From the NCBI RefSeq assembly GCF_026802175.1, contig NZ_CP113797.1, positions 124,001-188,000 of the forward strand: a stretch of DNA of 64,000 bases, given 5' to 3'. This document shows, piece by piece, positions 25,500 through 35,940 of the stretch. The notes below the pieces were generated by a model, which had not been told where the DNA came from, made no database searches, and worked only from the letters and a program-made list of their open reading frames with translations. Positions within the stretch are counted from its first letter, which is position 1, and each line of letters starts with the position of its first letter. This stretch comes from Thermocoleostomius sinensis A174 (lineage in GTDB: Bacteria > Cyanobacteriota > Cyanobacteriia > Elainellales > Elainellaceae). The translations under genes and the position numbers were made by a program.

Positions 25500-27410
25500 A
25501 TGAATTATACCTTGAAACCGCTCTACTACTTAGGAGCGTTGCTGGTTAGCACGGTATTATCGGTGTCAACTAGCAGTATTGTTCAGGCAGTCACTCCTGA
25601 AACTCTACCACCCAAAGAAACGTGGCTTGTCGGCAGTGAACTCGACTATCCGCCCTATGCTCTTGTAAACGAACAAGGAGAAGCAGATGGCTTTAGTGTA
25701 GATCTCATTAAAGCAGTGGCAGAGGTTATGGACGTGGAGTTGCAGTTTACGGTAGGGCCGTGGAGCGAAGTGCGCACTGCCCTAAAACAAGGAGAAATTG
25801 ATGTGCTGCCACTGGTGAGTTATTCCAAAGAGCGCGATCGACTATTTGATTTTACAGTTCCCCATACTGCTTCCTATGCAGCCATCTTTACTCGCAAAGG
25901 TAGTCGCTCGGTGCAATCTCTAGAAGATTTGCGCGATCAAACGGTGGTTGTGATGAAATCAGATGCAGCCCACGATTACTTACTTCAGCAAAACCTATCT
26001 GTCAATTTAACCTTAGTTACAGAACTGGCAGATGCGTTGCGCTTGATATCCTCTGGAAAGTATGAATATGCCTTTGTTCCCATGTTGCCTGGATTGCTGC
26101 TGACTCAGGATTTGCAATTGACAAACCTGGAAGTAGCAGGCAAACCAATACAGATTAGCGAACGTGGCTTCTCGTTTGCGGTGAAAGAAGGAGACACAGA
26201 ACTGCTGCTGCGGCTGAATCAAGGACTCGATATTATCAAAGCCAATGGCAAGTACGATGAAATTTATGATCAGTGGTTTGGGGCGATCGATCCGTATAGC
26301 CAAGCGAGAGAAGAAACGTTCCAATTGATTCGGAAAGTTGGTCTTGCTGGGGCGATCGGGTTACTCGGTATTCTGATGTGGTCGCTTACTTTAAGAAAGC
26401 AGGTCAATCGACGCACTAGGGAACTACAGAAAGAAATCGCAGAACGAAAACAGATTGAATTAGCATTGCGCTCTAGTGAGACAAGAGAGCGCGAAAAGTC
26501 TGAACAGTTAGTCCAAACTCTACAAGAGCTACAGCAAATTCAGTTACAACTTATACAAAACGAAAAGATGTCGGCGTTGGGCAATTTGGTAGCCGGAATC
26601 GCTCATGAGATCAATAATCCACTGGGGTTTATCATGGGCAACTTGCAACCAGCCCATGAATACATTCATGATTTACTGCATTTACTTGATCTCTATCAAC
26701 ACACGTTTCCAGAACCCGGAACTGAGATTGTCAGGGAAATGGCGGCGATCGATCTTGCCTACTTGAAAGAGGATCTACCGAAGCTGATTCGGTCAATGCA
26801 AGAAGGTGTGACTCGGATTCAAACCATTAGCACCAGCCTTAGAATTTTCTCTCGTGCAGATAATAATCAACTAGTACGCTTTAATATTCATGAAGGGCTA
26901 GACAGCACACTGCTAATTCTGAAACATCGTTTGAAGGCCACAGCCAACCGAGCACCCATTCAGATTATCAAAGACTATGGCGACATTCCTGACATTGAGT
27001 GCTATGCTGGGCAACTTAATCAGGTATTTATGAATATTTTGAGCAATGCCATCGAAGCACTAGAGGCAAGCGATCGGAGTGACCCGATTATCTGGATTCA
27101 AACAGACTGTCTGCCAATCAATTTTGGAAAAATTGCACCATCCGTAGACTTGCAACCCACTGACAAAATTCGCATCTGCATTCGCGACAATGGAGTCGGT
27201 ATGACTGAAGCTGTGCAGCATCAGATATTCGACCACTTATTCACAACCAAAGAAGTGGGCAAAGGCACCGGATTGGGACTAGCGATCGCCCATCAAATTG
27301 TCGTTGAAAAACATCGTGGTACGTTGACCGTAACCTCGCAGTTGGGACAAGGCGCAGAGTTTATCATTACGTTGCCAACCTGGAATTTCTGCCAACTTCA
27401 AGCCGCCTAG
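25500..27410 (+). CDS. histidine kinase with periplasmic solute-binding sensor domain
   Basis: 636 residues from the ATG at 25500; a TTG two codons earlier is also open. A signal peptide or anchor (about 5-30) is followed by a type-3 solute-binding domain (about 38-262, with WLVGSELDYPPYALVNEQGE) of the kind that senses amino acids, a transmembrane helix (about 280-298), a coiled coil, HisKA with His369 in LVAGIAHEINNPLGF, and HATPase_c with DNGVGM and GKGTGLGLAI. This is a BvgS/EvgS-like architecture without the relay domains. No response regulator is adjacent. It is convergent with metH, 18 bases apart. Confidence 0.9.
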   Translation: MNYTLKPLYYLGALLVSTVLSVSTSSIVQAVTPETLPPKETWLVGSELDYPPYALVNEQGEADGFSVDLIKAVAEVMDVELQFTVGPWSEVRTALKQGEIDVLPLVSYSKERDRLFDFTVPHTASYAAIFTRKGSRSVQSLEDLRDQTVVVMKSDAAHDYLLQQNLSVNLTLVTELADALRLISSGKYEYAFVPMLPGLLLTQDLQLTNLEVAGKPIQISERGFSFAVKEGDTELLLRLNQGLDIIKANGKYDEIYDQWFGAIDPYSQAREETFQLIRKVGLAGAIGLLGILMWSLTLRKQVNRRTRELQKEIAERKQIELALRSSETREREKSEQLVQTLQELQQIQLQLIQNEKMSALGNLVAGIAHEINNPLGFIMGNLQPAHEYIHDLLHLLDLYQHTFPEPGTEIVREMAAIDLAYLKEDLPKLIRSMQEGVTRIQTISTSLRIFSRADNNQLVRFNIHEGLDSTLLILKHRLKATANRAPIQIIKDYGDIPDIECYAGQLNQVFMNILSNAIEALEASDRSDPIIWIQTDCLPINFGKIAPSVDLQPTDKIRICIRDNGVGMTEAVQHQIFDHLFTTKEVGKGTGLGLAIAHQIVVEKHRGTLTVTSQLGQGAEFIITLPTWNFCQLQAA

Positions 27411-27428
27411 ACGTAACCGTCTTGAGGA

Positions 27429-30400
27429 CTAGGCACTGAAGTACTTGGCGGCGGGATGATAGGCTACGATCGCGGTTGTCGATTGCTCTGGGTAAAGCTG
27501 TTCGCTTTCGTCCATGTGCAAGCCAATTTGCCCAGCATTCAATAGCTCCAGCAAGGTGTACTGATCCTGAATATTGGGACAGGCTGGATAGCCGAAGCTA
27601 TAGCGAGAGCCTTGATAGCGCTGAGCCAAAATATCACGGATGCTGGTGGGTTCTTGCGCTGTATAGCCCAACTCTCGCCGGATGCGAGCATGAGTCCATT
27701 CTGCCAGGGCTTCGGCCATCTGCACCGCTAACCCGTGGTAATAGAGATAATCGGTATATTGATTGGCCTCAAACAACTGCTTGGCGAACTCGGTAGCAAT
27801 CTCACCCACCGTCACTGCTTGCATAGGGAATACATCAAACGGCTTGTCGGTGATCGGGCGAAAGAAATCGGCAATGCAGAGGCGACGTAAGGACTTTTGG
27901 CGTGGAAAGTGGAAGGTAGCAATCGGAGATTGGGGGGTTGGGGTTGAGGGATCATAGAGGTGCAGGGAGTTGCCGTCGGCTAGGCAGGGGAAATAGCCAT
28001 AAACGACTTGTGGGTGCAGCAGATTTTCATTCACAATCCGTTGCTTCCACTGCTCCAAAACTGGGTACACTTTCTCTTGCAAAAAGGCGTCATAGTCTTC
28101 GCGAGTCTGTTCCTTGGGTTTGCGGAATTGCCATTGTCCAGCAATCAAGGCTTGCAGATCAAGATAGTCGAACACCTCGTCGATCGGAATGTCTGCCGGT
28201 TGCAGAACTTTCGTGCCCCAGAAAGGCGGTGTGGGCCGATCGATCTCCACAGCTACAGCATCCGAGCGGGTGGTGTCAGTTGCGGAAGCTTGCAGGCTCA
28301 GGGCTTCTGTGTGCTGGGCCATTTCCTCGATCACCTCAGCGGTGGTCTCTGACCGCGATCCGTTGGTTTGGGCAGGTTCTAGCTCTGCTTCATGCAGAAA
28401 TCCCGTCAGATCTTCCCACTCGCCCTTAGCTTTGGCGGCCATCAGCTTGTCCATGAAGTGCAGATCGGAGAAGGCATCTTTGCCATAAATCACGCGGCCG
28501 TTGTAGGTGTTTTGGCAATCATCGTAGACGAATTTAGGAGTGAGGGCGGCTCCACCCAGAATGACGGGAACCGTGATGCCTCGATCGTTAAACACTTGCA
28601 GATTTTCCTTCATGAACGCCGTTGATTTCACCAGCAGTCCACTCATGGCAATGCAATCGGCGTTGTGTTCGTAGTAAGCATCAATGATGTTATCAACGGG
28701 CTGCTTAATGCCCAGATTAATCACGCGATAGCCATTGTTGGTGAGGATGATATCCACCAGGTTTTTGCCAATGTCATGTACGTCACCCTTCACCGTGGCA
28801 ATGATGAAGGTGCCCTTGGCATGGTTGCCCGACTCGGACTTTTCCATGTGCGGCTCTAGGTAAGCCACCGCTGCTTTCATCGTTTCCGCCGATTGCAACA
28901 CAAACGGCAACTGCATTTGTCCAGAACCAAATAATTCACCGACTACCTTCATGCCATCCAACAGAAACGTGTTAATGATATCTAGCGGCGGATACTGTTG
29001 CAGCGCCACACTCAAAGCATCTTCTAAGCCAATGCGCTCACCGTCAATGATGTGGCGCTTCAAGCGTTCTTCGATCGGCAATTCGGCCAGCCCATGTTTT
29101 GATCGGGTGTCTTTAGCGGAAACCCCTTCAAACAGCGTCGTCAATTCCGTCAGCGGATCGTAGACACAGACATCGCCTTCAAAACGGCGTTGATCGTAGA
29201 TCAGTTGCCGACAGACTTCTTGATGGGCTGGCTCAATCTTGGCCAGCGGCAAAATCTTAGCCGCACTAACAATCGCCGCATCCATGCCCGCTGCCATAGC
29301 TTCATGTAAAAACATGGAGTTCAGCACAATCCGCGCCGCCGGACTCAAGCCAAACGACACATTAGAAACGCCCAGAATGACATGCACACCGGGCAAGTGT
29401 TCGCGAATTAAGCGAATGGCTTCGATCGTCTCCTTTGCGTTCACGCGATCTTCTTCGATCCCTGTTGAAATTGGTAACGCCAGCGGGTCGTAGAAAATCT
29501 CATAGGCGGGAATCCCATATTCCAGTGCATCGCGATAGGCTCGTTGGGCAATGGCAAATTTGCGTTCCGCCGATCGGGCCATGCCGTCTTCGTCGATCGT
29601 GCCGACAACAATGCCTGCTCCGTATCGCTTGGCCAATTCCAACACCCTGAAAAAGCGATCGTCGCCGTCTTCATAGTTAGTAGAATTGAGAATGCACTTG
29701 CCGCCAGCCACCTTCAGCCCTGCTTCCATCTTTTGCCACTCGGTCGAGTCCAGCATCAGTGGCAAATTGACATTGGTGACAAGTCGCGATACCAACTCTC
29801 GCATATCGCGCACTCCATCACGCCCCACGTAGTCTACGTTCACGTCCAAAACATGCGCCCCTTCGCGGACTTGCGATCGAGCCAGCGCCACCAAACCGTC
29901 CCAGTCTTCGGCATTCAGCATCTCGCGACACTTTTTTGAGCCGCTGGCATTGAGACGTTCGCCTACAATCAGGAACGAGTTGTCTTGATCGTAGGGTTGA
30001 GCCGAATAGATAGAAGCGGCGGAAGGCGTGTAGTTGAGGGCTTGGCGAAGGGATGAGGGAATTGAGGAAGGTGAGGAAGCTGGAGAGGATGGGGACGGTA
30101 GCGACGAATAGTCTGCCCTATCTTCCCCACCCCCTCCAATCTGCGGCTTGCGAACCGGGCGGTCTTTGGGTTTGAGAGTAGGGGCAATCTCGGCTAGTTC
30201 CTGAATATGAGTAGGACGAGTGCCACAGCAGCCACCAATCACCTGTACACCCAAATCTTCGACAAAATGCATTAATGCCATTCGCAATTCCATCGGCGTT
30301 AGCTTGTAGTGGGCATGGCCACCAATGTTTTCGGGAATGCCTGCGTTGGGAATGCAGGAAATCACAAACGGCGAATTAGTAGAGAGATAGCGAATGTGAT

Positions 30401-31109
30401 CAGCCATGCGATCGGGCCCAGTGGCGCAATTTAGCCCCAATATATCGATGGGGTAGGGTTCTAAAATTGACAGCATTGCTGCCGCATCGGAACCCACCAG
30501 CATAGTTCCAGTGGTTTCCATCGTCACCGATACCATCAACGGTCGGCGATCGCCCTTGTTGGCAAATACCTCCTCGATCGCATTCAGTGCGGCTTTAATT
30601 TGCAATACATCTTGACACGTTTCCACAATGAACAAATCGACCCCACCGTCATACAACCCAGTGGCTTGCTCAATGTAAGCCGCTTTCAGCGTATCAAAGT
30701 CGATGTGCCCCAACGTGGGCAGCTTTGTACCCGGGCCCATTGAACCCGCCACAAAGCGCGGTTTTTCAGGAGTTGAAAATTCTGTGGCGCACTGCTTGGC
30801 CAACTCGGCTGCTGTTTTATTGAGGTGATAGGCGTGCTCGGCTAAGTCGTATTCTGCTAGCACGATCGAGGTAGCACCAAAGGTGTCAGTTTCGATGACA
30901 TCGGCTCCGGCGGCCAAGAAATCACGATGTACCGTGGCAATTGCGTCTGGCTTTGTGATGACAAGATATTCATTGCAACCTTCATAGTTGGCCCCACCAA
31001 AGTCGTCGGCCGTGAGGTTTTGAGCCTGAATGTTAGTGCCCATGGCTCCATCAAAGACAATCACAGGACGATCGGAACTATGCAGACGAGCAAGGAAGAG
31101 ACTATTCAT
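27429..31109 (-). CDS. metH: cobalamin-dependent methionine synthase
   Basis: 1226 residues, the usual MetH length. It transfers a methyl group from 5-methyltetrahydrofolate to homocysteine via methylcobalamin. Domain order: homocysteine domain (1-315) with zinc ligands Cys228, Cys294 and Cys295 (IGGCCGTRP); pterin domain (about 378-630, starting [15 protein letters not shown]); B12 domain (about 650-900) with the axial-His motif DVHDIGKNL; activation/AdoMet domain (about 970-1226). The linker after the homocysteine domain (about 320-365) is a Ser/Pro-rich low-complexity stretch. I see no cobalamin or SAM riboswitch in the 200 bases upstream. Confidence 0.97.
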   Translation of the reverse strand: MNSLFLARLHSSDRPVIVFDGAMGTNIQAQNLTADDFGGANYEGCNEYLVITKPDAIATVHRDFLAAGADVIETDTFGATSIVLAEYDLAEHAYHLNKTAAELAKQCATEFSTPEKPRFVAGSMGPGTKLPTLGHIDFDTLKAAYIEQATGLYDGGVDLFIVETCQDVLQIKAALNAIEEVFANKGDRRPLMVSVTMETTGTMLVGSDAAAMLSILEPYPIDILGLNCATGPDRMADHIRYLSTNSPFVISCIPNAGIPENIGGHAHYKLTPMELRMALMHFVEDLGVQVIGGCCGTRPTHIQELAEIAPTLKPKDRPVRKPQIGGGGEDRADYSSLPSPSSPASSPSSIPSSLRQALNYTPSAASIYSAQPYDQDNSFLIVGERLNASGSKKCREMLNAEDWDGLVALARSQVREGAHVLDVNVDYVGRDGVRDMRELVSRLVTNVNLPLMLDSTEWQKMEAGLKVAGGKCILNSTNYEDGDDRFFRVLELAKRYGAGIVVGTIDEDGMARSAERKFAIAQRAYRDALEYGIPAYEIFYDPLALPISTGIEEDRVNAKETIEAIRLIREHLPGVHVILGVSNVSFGLSPAARIVLNSMFLHEAMAAGMDAAIVSAAKILPLAKIEPAHQEVCRQLIYDQRRFEGDVCVYDPLTELTTLFEGVSAKDTRSKHGLAELPIEERLKRHIIDGERIGLEDALSVALQQYPPLDIINTFLLDGMKVVGELFGSGQMQLPFVLQSAETMKAAVAYLEPHMEKSESGNHAKGTFIIATVKGDVHDIGKNLVDIILTNNGYRVINLGIKQPVDNIIDAYYEHNADCIAMSGLLVKSTAFMKENLQVFNDRGITVPVILGGAALTPKFVYDDCQNTYNGRVIYGKDAFSDLHFMDKLMAAKAKGEWEDLTGFLHEAELEPAQTNGSRSETTAEVIEEMAQHTEALSLQASATDTTRSDAVAVEIDRPTPPFWGTKVLQPADIPIDEVFDYLDLQALIAGQWQFRKPKEQTREDYDAFLQEKVYPVLEQWKQRIVNENLLHPQVVYGYFPCLADGNSLHLYDPSTPTPQSPIATFHFPRQKSLRRLCIADFFRPITDKPFDVFPMQAVTVGEIATEFAKQLFEANQYTDYLYYHGLAVQMAEALAEWTHARIRRELGYTAQEPTSIRDILAQRYQGSRYSFGYPACPNIQDQYTLLELLNAGQIGLHMDESEQLYPEQSTTAIVAYHPAAKYFSA

Positions 31110-31309
31110 GAGCAGGCAACTAAGCGCTAGCGGGGTACGTTAAGAGGTGTGTCAAGAAATGATTGTATTCTTAGATTACATCCTCTACTTAATCTGCGCA
31201 GTTTAATCGCCAGCGTAGACTTCCCACGACTCTAAATTTACTTGTCTGTCTTTAGAGGGATTTTGGAGATATGGCTGGCCCTAGCTGGGCAATCTAGATA
31301 GGATGAAAT

Positions 31310-31615
31310 ATGACCGATGGCACCCGCTGCAATACACCGCAGATAAGTAGTCCTATGAGCAAATTTGATAAAGAAGAACGCAACAAGTTTTTTTACCCTC
31401 GCAGTCGCTATTATGGCAAGTTCACCCCACCTAATTTAGTGTTTAATGCCAACTTACAGGAATTTGCTCAGCGGGTGTCTTATATCTGTAGCCTAGAAAC
31501 GGGGGGGAAACTAAGCCCTGAAGAAGCGTACCAAGAAATTAAACAACTCTATAAGCAACTGAAAAAAAGCCGAAAGCAACTGGGAATCGGCACAGACTCT
31601 TCAGACGAGAAATAA
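31310..31615 (+). CDS. conserved small cyanobacterial protein (DUF7219-like)
   Basis: 101 residues, start supported by AGGA upstream of the ATG at 31310; a second ATG at 31355 (MSKFDKEERNKFF) is possible. The body is strongly protein-like: FFYPRSRYYGKFTPPNLVFN, then ANLQEFAQRVSYICSLETGG, then a Lys-rich C-terminal helix. I recall this as a cyanobacteria-specific family, DUF7219 as far as memory serves; the family number needs a profile search. It is probably cytoplasmic. Function unknown. Divergent from metH. Confidence 0.7.
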   Translation: MTDGTRCNTPQISSPMSKFDKEERNKFFYPRSRYYGKFTPPNLVFNANLQEFAQRVSYICSLETGGKLSPEEAYQEIKQLYKQLKKSRKQLGIGTDSSDEK

Positions 31616-31731
31616 AGCGAGAAATGAAGATAGAGTGAGAGAAACCATTCAAGCATCGAGTGGGAAACGATCGCACGCCAGTGATACCTAGTTCCGTGGG
31701 GTTTTACAAACCTGATTTGTCGCCTACACAC

Positions 31732-31941
31732 TCATCGAAGCAAGCGAAATTCATCTGGAGACAAGGATAAAACCGTCGCTTCAGCCTCTTCCTCAACTTG
31801 AATTAACCACCGATCGCTAGGTTGGCCGTCTCCAAGCACTTCGGGACCAAGAATGACACCAATTTTGCCCACCATCGTCTCTGGGTACAGAATCTCAACT
31901 CTCGTTCCTGCCTGAAAATTTTCTGGAGATATCATCCTCAT
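31732..31941 (-). CDS. small conserved hypothetical protein, SH3-like
   Basis: 69 residues. The pattern GTRVEILYPETMVGKIGVI, then RWLIQVEEEAEATVLSLSPD, suggests a compact beta-barrel of the SH3/KOW kind with a C-terminal 'EFRLL' strand. Cyanobacterial genomes commonly carry such short proteins without assigned function. It is convergent with the 101-residue gene, 116 bases away. Confidence 0.6.
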   Translation of the reverse strand: MRMISPENFQAGTRVEILYPETMVGKIGVILGPEVLGDGQPSDRWLIQVEEEAEATVLSLSPDEFRLLR

Positions 31942-32233
31942 CCCTGCTCAGCACCTGGTTAATTTCTTAACCTTTTCTTAACCATAAATCATCATACCGC
32001 TGTTCTTGCCTCTGCACTTAAACTCTTGCTAGTTTAGGGAAATCGGCAGCTATTTTGTTATGAAAGCAAGCTGAAGGCCAAATCTAACTGATTTATCTGC
32101 ATCAGGGGACGAAATGAAGTAAATCCACAGTTTCTGCTAAACAATCAGGAAGCTAAACTGTCGGATCACGTTACGCAATGTGACCTTGCTTCACCCACCA
32201 TCAGCAATACTGTTTAATCATTCAAAGATCAAT

Positions 32234-32263
32234 TAAATGCACCTAAATGCACCTAAATGCACC
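32234..32263. repeat. 10-bp tandem repeat x3
   Basis: Three exact copies of TAAATGCACC. No function evident. Confidence 0.8.
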
Positions 32264-32349
32264 GCTAGTGGGTCAGATCCATCCAGGTAATCCCTATCCC
32301 TGCATCTCGCTCATCTGGTGCACGATCGAGTTTTATTTTTGTAAATAAG

Positions 32350-32385
32350 AAAAAACCCCCCAATCTGAGCAGAAAGACTGGGGTG
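32350..32385 (-). terminator. intrinsic terminator of the OmpR-type regulator gene
   Basis: On the minus strand a CCCCAGTCT / AGATTGGGG stem (one G-T mismatch) is followed by GGTTTTTTC, a classical intrinsic terminator about 115 bases after the regulator's stop codon. Confidence 0.75.
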
Positions 32386-32499
32386 GCGTGGGGAGTGCAT
32401 GAGGCATGTAGGCTAATCTGAAATGCGCTTAAGCACTCGACTTTAATGTAGTGGTTGAATGTTGGAAACTTGGGAGAGAATCGGGAGGAAACCGGGAGT

Positions 32500-33174
32500 T
32501 TACAGTTGTTTTAATCGATAGCCCAGTCCATGAACCGTTTCTATTAGATCATCGGGTGCGCCCACGCTGCGGAGTTTTTGTCGTAGGGTTTTGATGTGAA
32601 ATTTTACAGCTTCCTCGGTTGGAGAATCGTCCAGTGCCCACAGGCGTTCGATGATTCCTGGGCGGCTGAGCACGCGGCGGCCATTGGCAATCAGTAATTC
32701 TAGCAATGCATATTCTTTGGGGGTTAAGTTCAACAAGCGATCGCCATAGACGACTTCATAGGTGTTGGGGTTAAGGCACAAATGGCCCCAGCAGAGGTTA
32801 GACCGCACCGTTGAACTGCCGCGCCGCAGCAACGCTCGAATTCGCGCCATTAGTTCCTCAAGGTCAAATGGTTTCACCATGTAATCATCGGCCCCTGCAT
32901 CTAAGCCAACAATTTTGTCGGCAATGGTATCACGTGCCGTTAACATCAAAATAGGAATCGAGAAATGTCGATCGCGCAGTTGTTGGCAGAAGCGAATGCC
33001 ATTGATTTTAGGTAGCGTAATATCCAGAAGAATAAGGTCATAGTCCAGCATTTCTATCCAATCCCAGGCTTCTTTGCCATCTTGAGCAATATCGACTTTA
33101 TATTGACGATTAATTAATGCTTCTGCCAACATATCAGCAATTTGAGCATCATCTTCAACGACTAAAATTCGCAT
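32500..33174 (-). CDS. OmpR/PhoB-family response regulator
   Basis: 224 residues from the ATG at 33174, which has AGGA eight bases upstream and matches the family start (MRILVVEDDAQ); six upstream codons are excluded. The receiver domain has phospho-acceptor Asp51 (LILLDITLP), Thr in LMLTARD and Lys in VKPFDLEEL. A winged-helix DNA-binding domain follows (about 128-222) ending with ETVHGLGYRLKQL. It is divergent from a CHASE3-type histidine kinase 91 bases away, so the two very likely form one two-component system sharing a promoter region. Confidence 0.93.
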   Translation of the reverse strand: MRILVVEDDAQIADMLAEALINRQYKVDIAQDGKEAWDWIEMLDYDLILLDITLPKINGIRFCQQLRDRHFSIPILMLTARDTIADKIVGLDAGADDYMVKPFDLEELMARIRALLRRGSSTVRSNLCWGHLCLNPNTYEVVYGDRLLNLTPKEYALLELLIANGRRVLSRPGIIERLWALDDSPTEEAVKFHIKTLRQKLRSVGAPDDLIETVHGLGYRLKQL

Positions 33175-33265
33175 TGCAATATCCTGGAACAATGAGGTCT
33201 TAATTGTCTATCTTTATCCAAGTCTACCCCTCCCCTATTCACTCAGGCTGCGCTGATGATTTGAG

Positions 33266-34744
33266 ATGACATTGAAATGGTTTTCTGCTGAAAAATGGAT
33301 TACAGGTGGCTTTGTGGCAGCGATCGCATTGATGAGTGCGGTCAGTATTACGTCTTATCAAAATGCGGCCCAATTAGTGAAAAGCGCTACCCAGGTGCGA
33401 CAAACTAATGAAGTCCTGGATCAACTCACCGATTTGTCGGCAACGTTGGCAGACATTGAGTCGCGACGCTGGGGCTACGTTTTATTTGATGATTTGACGG
33501 AACTAGAGCAGTACAACCGGGCGATCGAAAATCTTGACCAAATTTTGGCAGCCTTGCGATCGCCACTTGAGGATACCCCTATTCAACAGCAGCGATTTGA
33601 TCAACTTGAAGCTTTAATTAATGAACGGGTTCAATTACTGAATCAGTCGATTGAATTTTATCGGCAGAAAAATGTCACCGTTCTAGCGAACGATCCGCTG
33701 ATTACTCAGAGTCGGCAAAATCAAAACGATATTCGCCAATTAATTAAAGCACTGGAGTCAAAAGAAGAAGAATTATTACAACTTCAACTTGAACAGTCTC
33801 AATCTAATCTTCAGATCAGAATGTTGATTGAGCCATTGGGAACGCTGCTAACCTTCGGAATTCTCTTGGGTGTCTATATTCTGCTTTACCGTCAAATGCT
33901 TAAGCGCCAAGCTGCAGAAACTCGGCAACGAACTCTATCTCAGGAAAAAGAATTGAGCGAATTGAAGCTGCAATTGTTTTCGTTAGTCTCTCATGAATTT
34001 CGTACCCCCCTGAGCCTAATTTTGGGATCGGCGCAACTGCTTGATGAAAGCCTCAAATCTCAAATCGAGCCTAGCAAACTCAAGAATCTCTATCGTATTC
34101 AGTCTTCTGCCAAGATGATGACGCAGCTACTCAGCGATATTCTCACCCTGGCGCGGGCCGATGCTGGCAAGTTAGAGTATCGACCCGAATGGGTGGAGGT
34201 GCAAACGTTTTGTCTCAATTTGGTCGAAGATTTTCAGCTTGTTGGGGAACCGAAACGATCGATCGCCTTTCAACAGCAGGGGACTTGCACTCATGCCTAT
34301 GTAGATGAGAAGTTGCTGTACTCTATCCTCAGCAATTTACTGTCCAATGCGATCAAATTTTCTCCGGCTCACAGCCCGGTACAATTGACGCTCCGGTGCG
34401 AACCAGAGGCGGTTACGTTTCAGGTGCAAGATCAAGGCATTGGCATCGCCACCGAGGAACAAGGTCACATTTATGACTTGTTTACCCGTGGGCAAAATGC
34501 CCGAGACGTATTGGGAACGGGGCTTGGATTAGCTGTGGTCAAACGCTGTGTTGAACTGCATGGAGGGGACATCAGGGTAGAAAGTCAGATCAACGTGGGC
34601 ACAACCTTTACGGTGAAACTGCCTCAGCCTGCTCCCCCTGAAACAAAATCAGGCGTTGCTGAACAGAAGCATGATTCTCGTGCTGGAGCTTCTCGCATCC
34701 CTCACCCTAGCCCTCTCTCAAAGGAGCGGGAACAAGAGTCCTAG
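33266..34744 (+). CDS. CHASE3-type sensor histidine kinase with MITE-encoded C-terminus
   Basis: 492 residues: helix at about 11-30, CHASE3-like extracytoplasmic helical sensor (about 35-185), helix at about 188-208, coiled coil, HisKA with His243 (LVSHEFRTPLSL), HATPase_c with NLLSNAIKFSP, DQGIGI and GTGLGLAVV. The conserved domain ends at about residue 450 (GTTFTVKLPQ). The last 30 residues (463-492) and the stop codon are encoded by the repeat element starting at 34652, so the natural C-terminus has been replaced. It is the likely partner of the divergent OmpR-type regulator. Confidence 0.9.
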   Translation: MTLKWFSAEKWITGGFVAAIALMSAVSITSYQNAAQLVKSATQVRQTNEVLDQLTDLSATLADIESRRWGYVLFDDLTELEQYNRAIENLDQILAALRSPLEDTPIQQQRFDQLEALINERVQLLNQSIEFYRQKNVTVLANDPLITQSRQNQNDIRQLIKALESKEEELLQLQLEQSQSNLQIRMLIEPLGTLLTFGILLGVYILLYRQMLKRQAAETRQRTLSQEKELSELKLQLFSLVSHEFRTPLSLILGSAQLLDESLKSQIEPSKLKNLYRIQSSAKMMTQLLSDILTLARADAGKLEYRPEWVEVQTFCLNLVEDFQLVGEPKRSIAFQQQGTCTHAYVDEKLLYSILSNLLSNAIKFSPAHSPVQLTLRCEPEAVTFQVQDQGIGIATEEQGHIYDLFTRGQNARDVLGTGLGLAVVKRCVELHGGDIRVESQINVGTTFTVKLPQPAPPETKSGVAEQKHDSRAGASRIPHPSPLSKEREQES

Positions 34745-34804
34745 CTTCTCCCTCGGGAGCAGCGTTGGAGATGAGGGCAATTCCTATCTGCGTTCAGCAA
34801 CGCC
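34652..34804 (+). mobile_element. MITE-like element A, copy 1
   Basis: A 153-bp element bounded by perfect 13-bp terminal inverted repeats (GGCGTTGCTGAAC at 34652-34664 and its complement at 34792-34804). The interior matches the reverse complement of the copy at 52918-53074 through many blocks (CTCACCCTAGCCCTCTC, CAGTCCTAGCT-like, GATGAGGGCAATTCCTATC). No coding capacity. No target-site duplication visible here. It overlaps the 3' end of the CHASE3 kinase gene. Confidence 0.8.
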
Positions 34805-34848
34805 CGGACTCATAAATATATCAAGGTTAAATATACAAGGTTAGAGAT

Positions 34849-35940
34849 TTATGAAGCCGTTGCCACAGGTTCCATGCCAATTTTGGCTAACAACCGATCG
34901 ACGTTGAAATAGTCAGCCATCATCTGGCGAACGGTTTGCACTTTGATTGGTTCGTGAAGCCGTACTTGCCCAAAGGTGCGATCGATAATTTCTACGGTGG
35001 TGAGAGTATCTAAATCTACTGATAGGATTGGAATTTCCAAATCTTCAGCACGGCTTAAAACCGCCGAGTTTGGAGTCAGTCGCCCCGTCAAAATTAAGCA
35101 CTGGGTCGATGTTTCAAGGGCCGCCAGTTGAATGTCGGTGCGATCGCCGCCCGTGACCACCGCCATATTGTGGCCTTTCCGCAGGTACTCTAGCGCTGAG
35201 TTGACGTTCATTGCTCCAATTTTCAGGCTTTGCACCATCAGATCTAGCCGATCGGGTCGGCAGACCACCTCCGCATTGAGTTGATGTACCAATTCCGCCA
35301 CGCTGACACTGCGCAAAATATCGTTGTAGGGCAAAACCCCCAATACTTCAATCTCGTGCCTTTCTAGGAAGGGTTTGATGTACGAATCTATCGTTTCTAG
35401 ATGGGTAGGTGGCACATCGTTAATTAGTACTCCTACCAACCGATCGCCCAACTGCTGCTTCGCAGACAACAGCGACTCTACTACCAAACTCGACCGAAAC
35501 CGCGCCACCAGCACAACCGAGGCATCGATCGCCTCCGTCATCTGCAACAGGGATAAGTTGAAGAGGCGCCCTTCTTCTAGCGTCCCTGCCCCCTCTAGCA
35601 ACACTAGATCGCCCGTTGAAGTATGCAAACTCTCTTGAAGCTGGTGGTAATAATTAACGTGATCGATTCCACTCAACCGTCGGGTAATAGTTGCTTCGTC
35701 CAAGGACAACAGCGTAGGCAACACCTGCTGCTTTGGTAAGCCGAGCGTTTGTGCAATGAATCGAACATCCTCGTCAATATTGTCTGTTTTCGACTCACTC
35801 AGACAGGTTCCGATTGGTTTGCCATAGGAAATTGACAGCCCTTTTTCCTTAAGCTGATGTGCCAACCCCAGGATGACGGCGGATTTACCACTGTAGGCTT
35901 CCGATGAGCCAATTAACAGATGCTTTGCGGACTTTGGCAC
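34849..35940 (-). CDS. BioD-like/DRTGG-domain protein (phosphotransacetylase-family annotation)
   Basis: 363 residues. The N-terminal half is a dethiobiotin-synthetase-like P-loop domain with GSSEAYSGKSAVILGL (11-26) and LLEGAGTLEEG. The C-terminal part (about 215-335) is a DRTGG domain (MAVVTGGDRTDIQLAALE, LTGRLTPNSAVLSRAEDLE). This combination resembles the regulatory N-terminal portion of long phosphotransacetylases but lacks their catalytic domain. It is widespread in cyanobacteria and its role is unclear. It stands alone, ending 45 bases after MITE copy 1. Confidence 0.85.
   Translation of the reverse strand: MPKSAKHLLIGSSEAYSGKSAVILGLAHQLKEKGLSISYGKPIGTCLSESKTDNIDEDVRFIAQTLGLPKQQVLPTLLSLDEATITRRLSGIDHVNYYHQLQESLHTSTGDLVLLEGAGTLEEGRLFNLSLLQMTEAIDASVVLVARFRSSLVVESLLSAKQQLGDRLVGVLINDVPPTHLETIDSYIKPFLERHEIEVLGVLPYNDILRSVSVAELVHQLNAEVVCRPDRLDLMVQSLKIGAMNVNSALEYLRKGHNMAVVTGGDRTDIQLAALETSTQCLILTGRLTPNSAVLSRAEDLEIPILSVDLDTLTTVEIIDRTFGQVRLHEPIKVQTVRQMMADYFNVDRLLAKIGMEPVATAS

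Larger units (their letters stand above)
31942..32499. other. 558-base intergenic region with tandem repeat and terminator
   Basis: Contains three 10-bp tandem repeats (32234-32263) and the terminator of the response regulator gene (32350-32385). No credible ORF. Confidence 0.5.

Noticed and set aside
31110-31309. possible cobalamin riboswitch upstream of metH
   Set aside because: I found no B12-box-like GCCACTG core or the expected fold in either orientation by eye.
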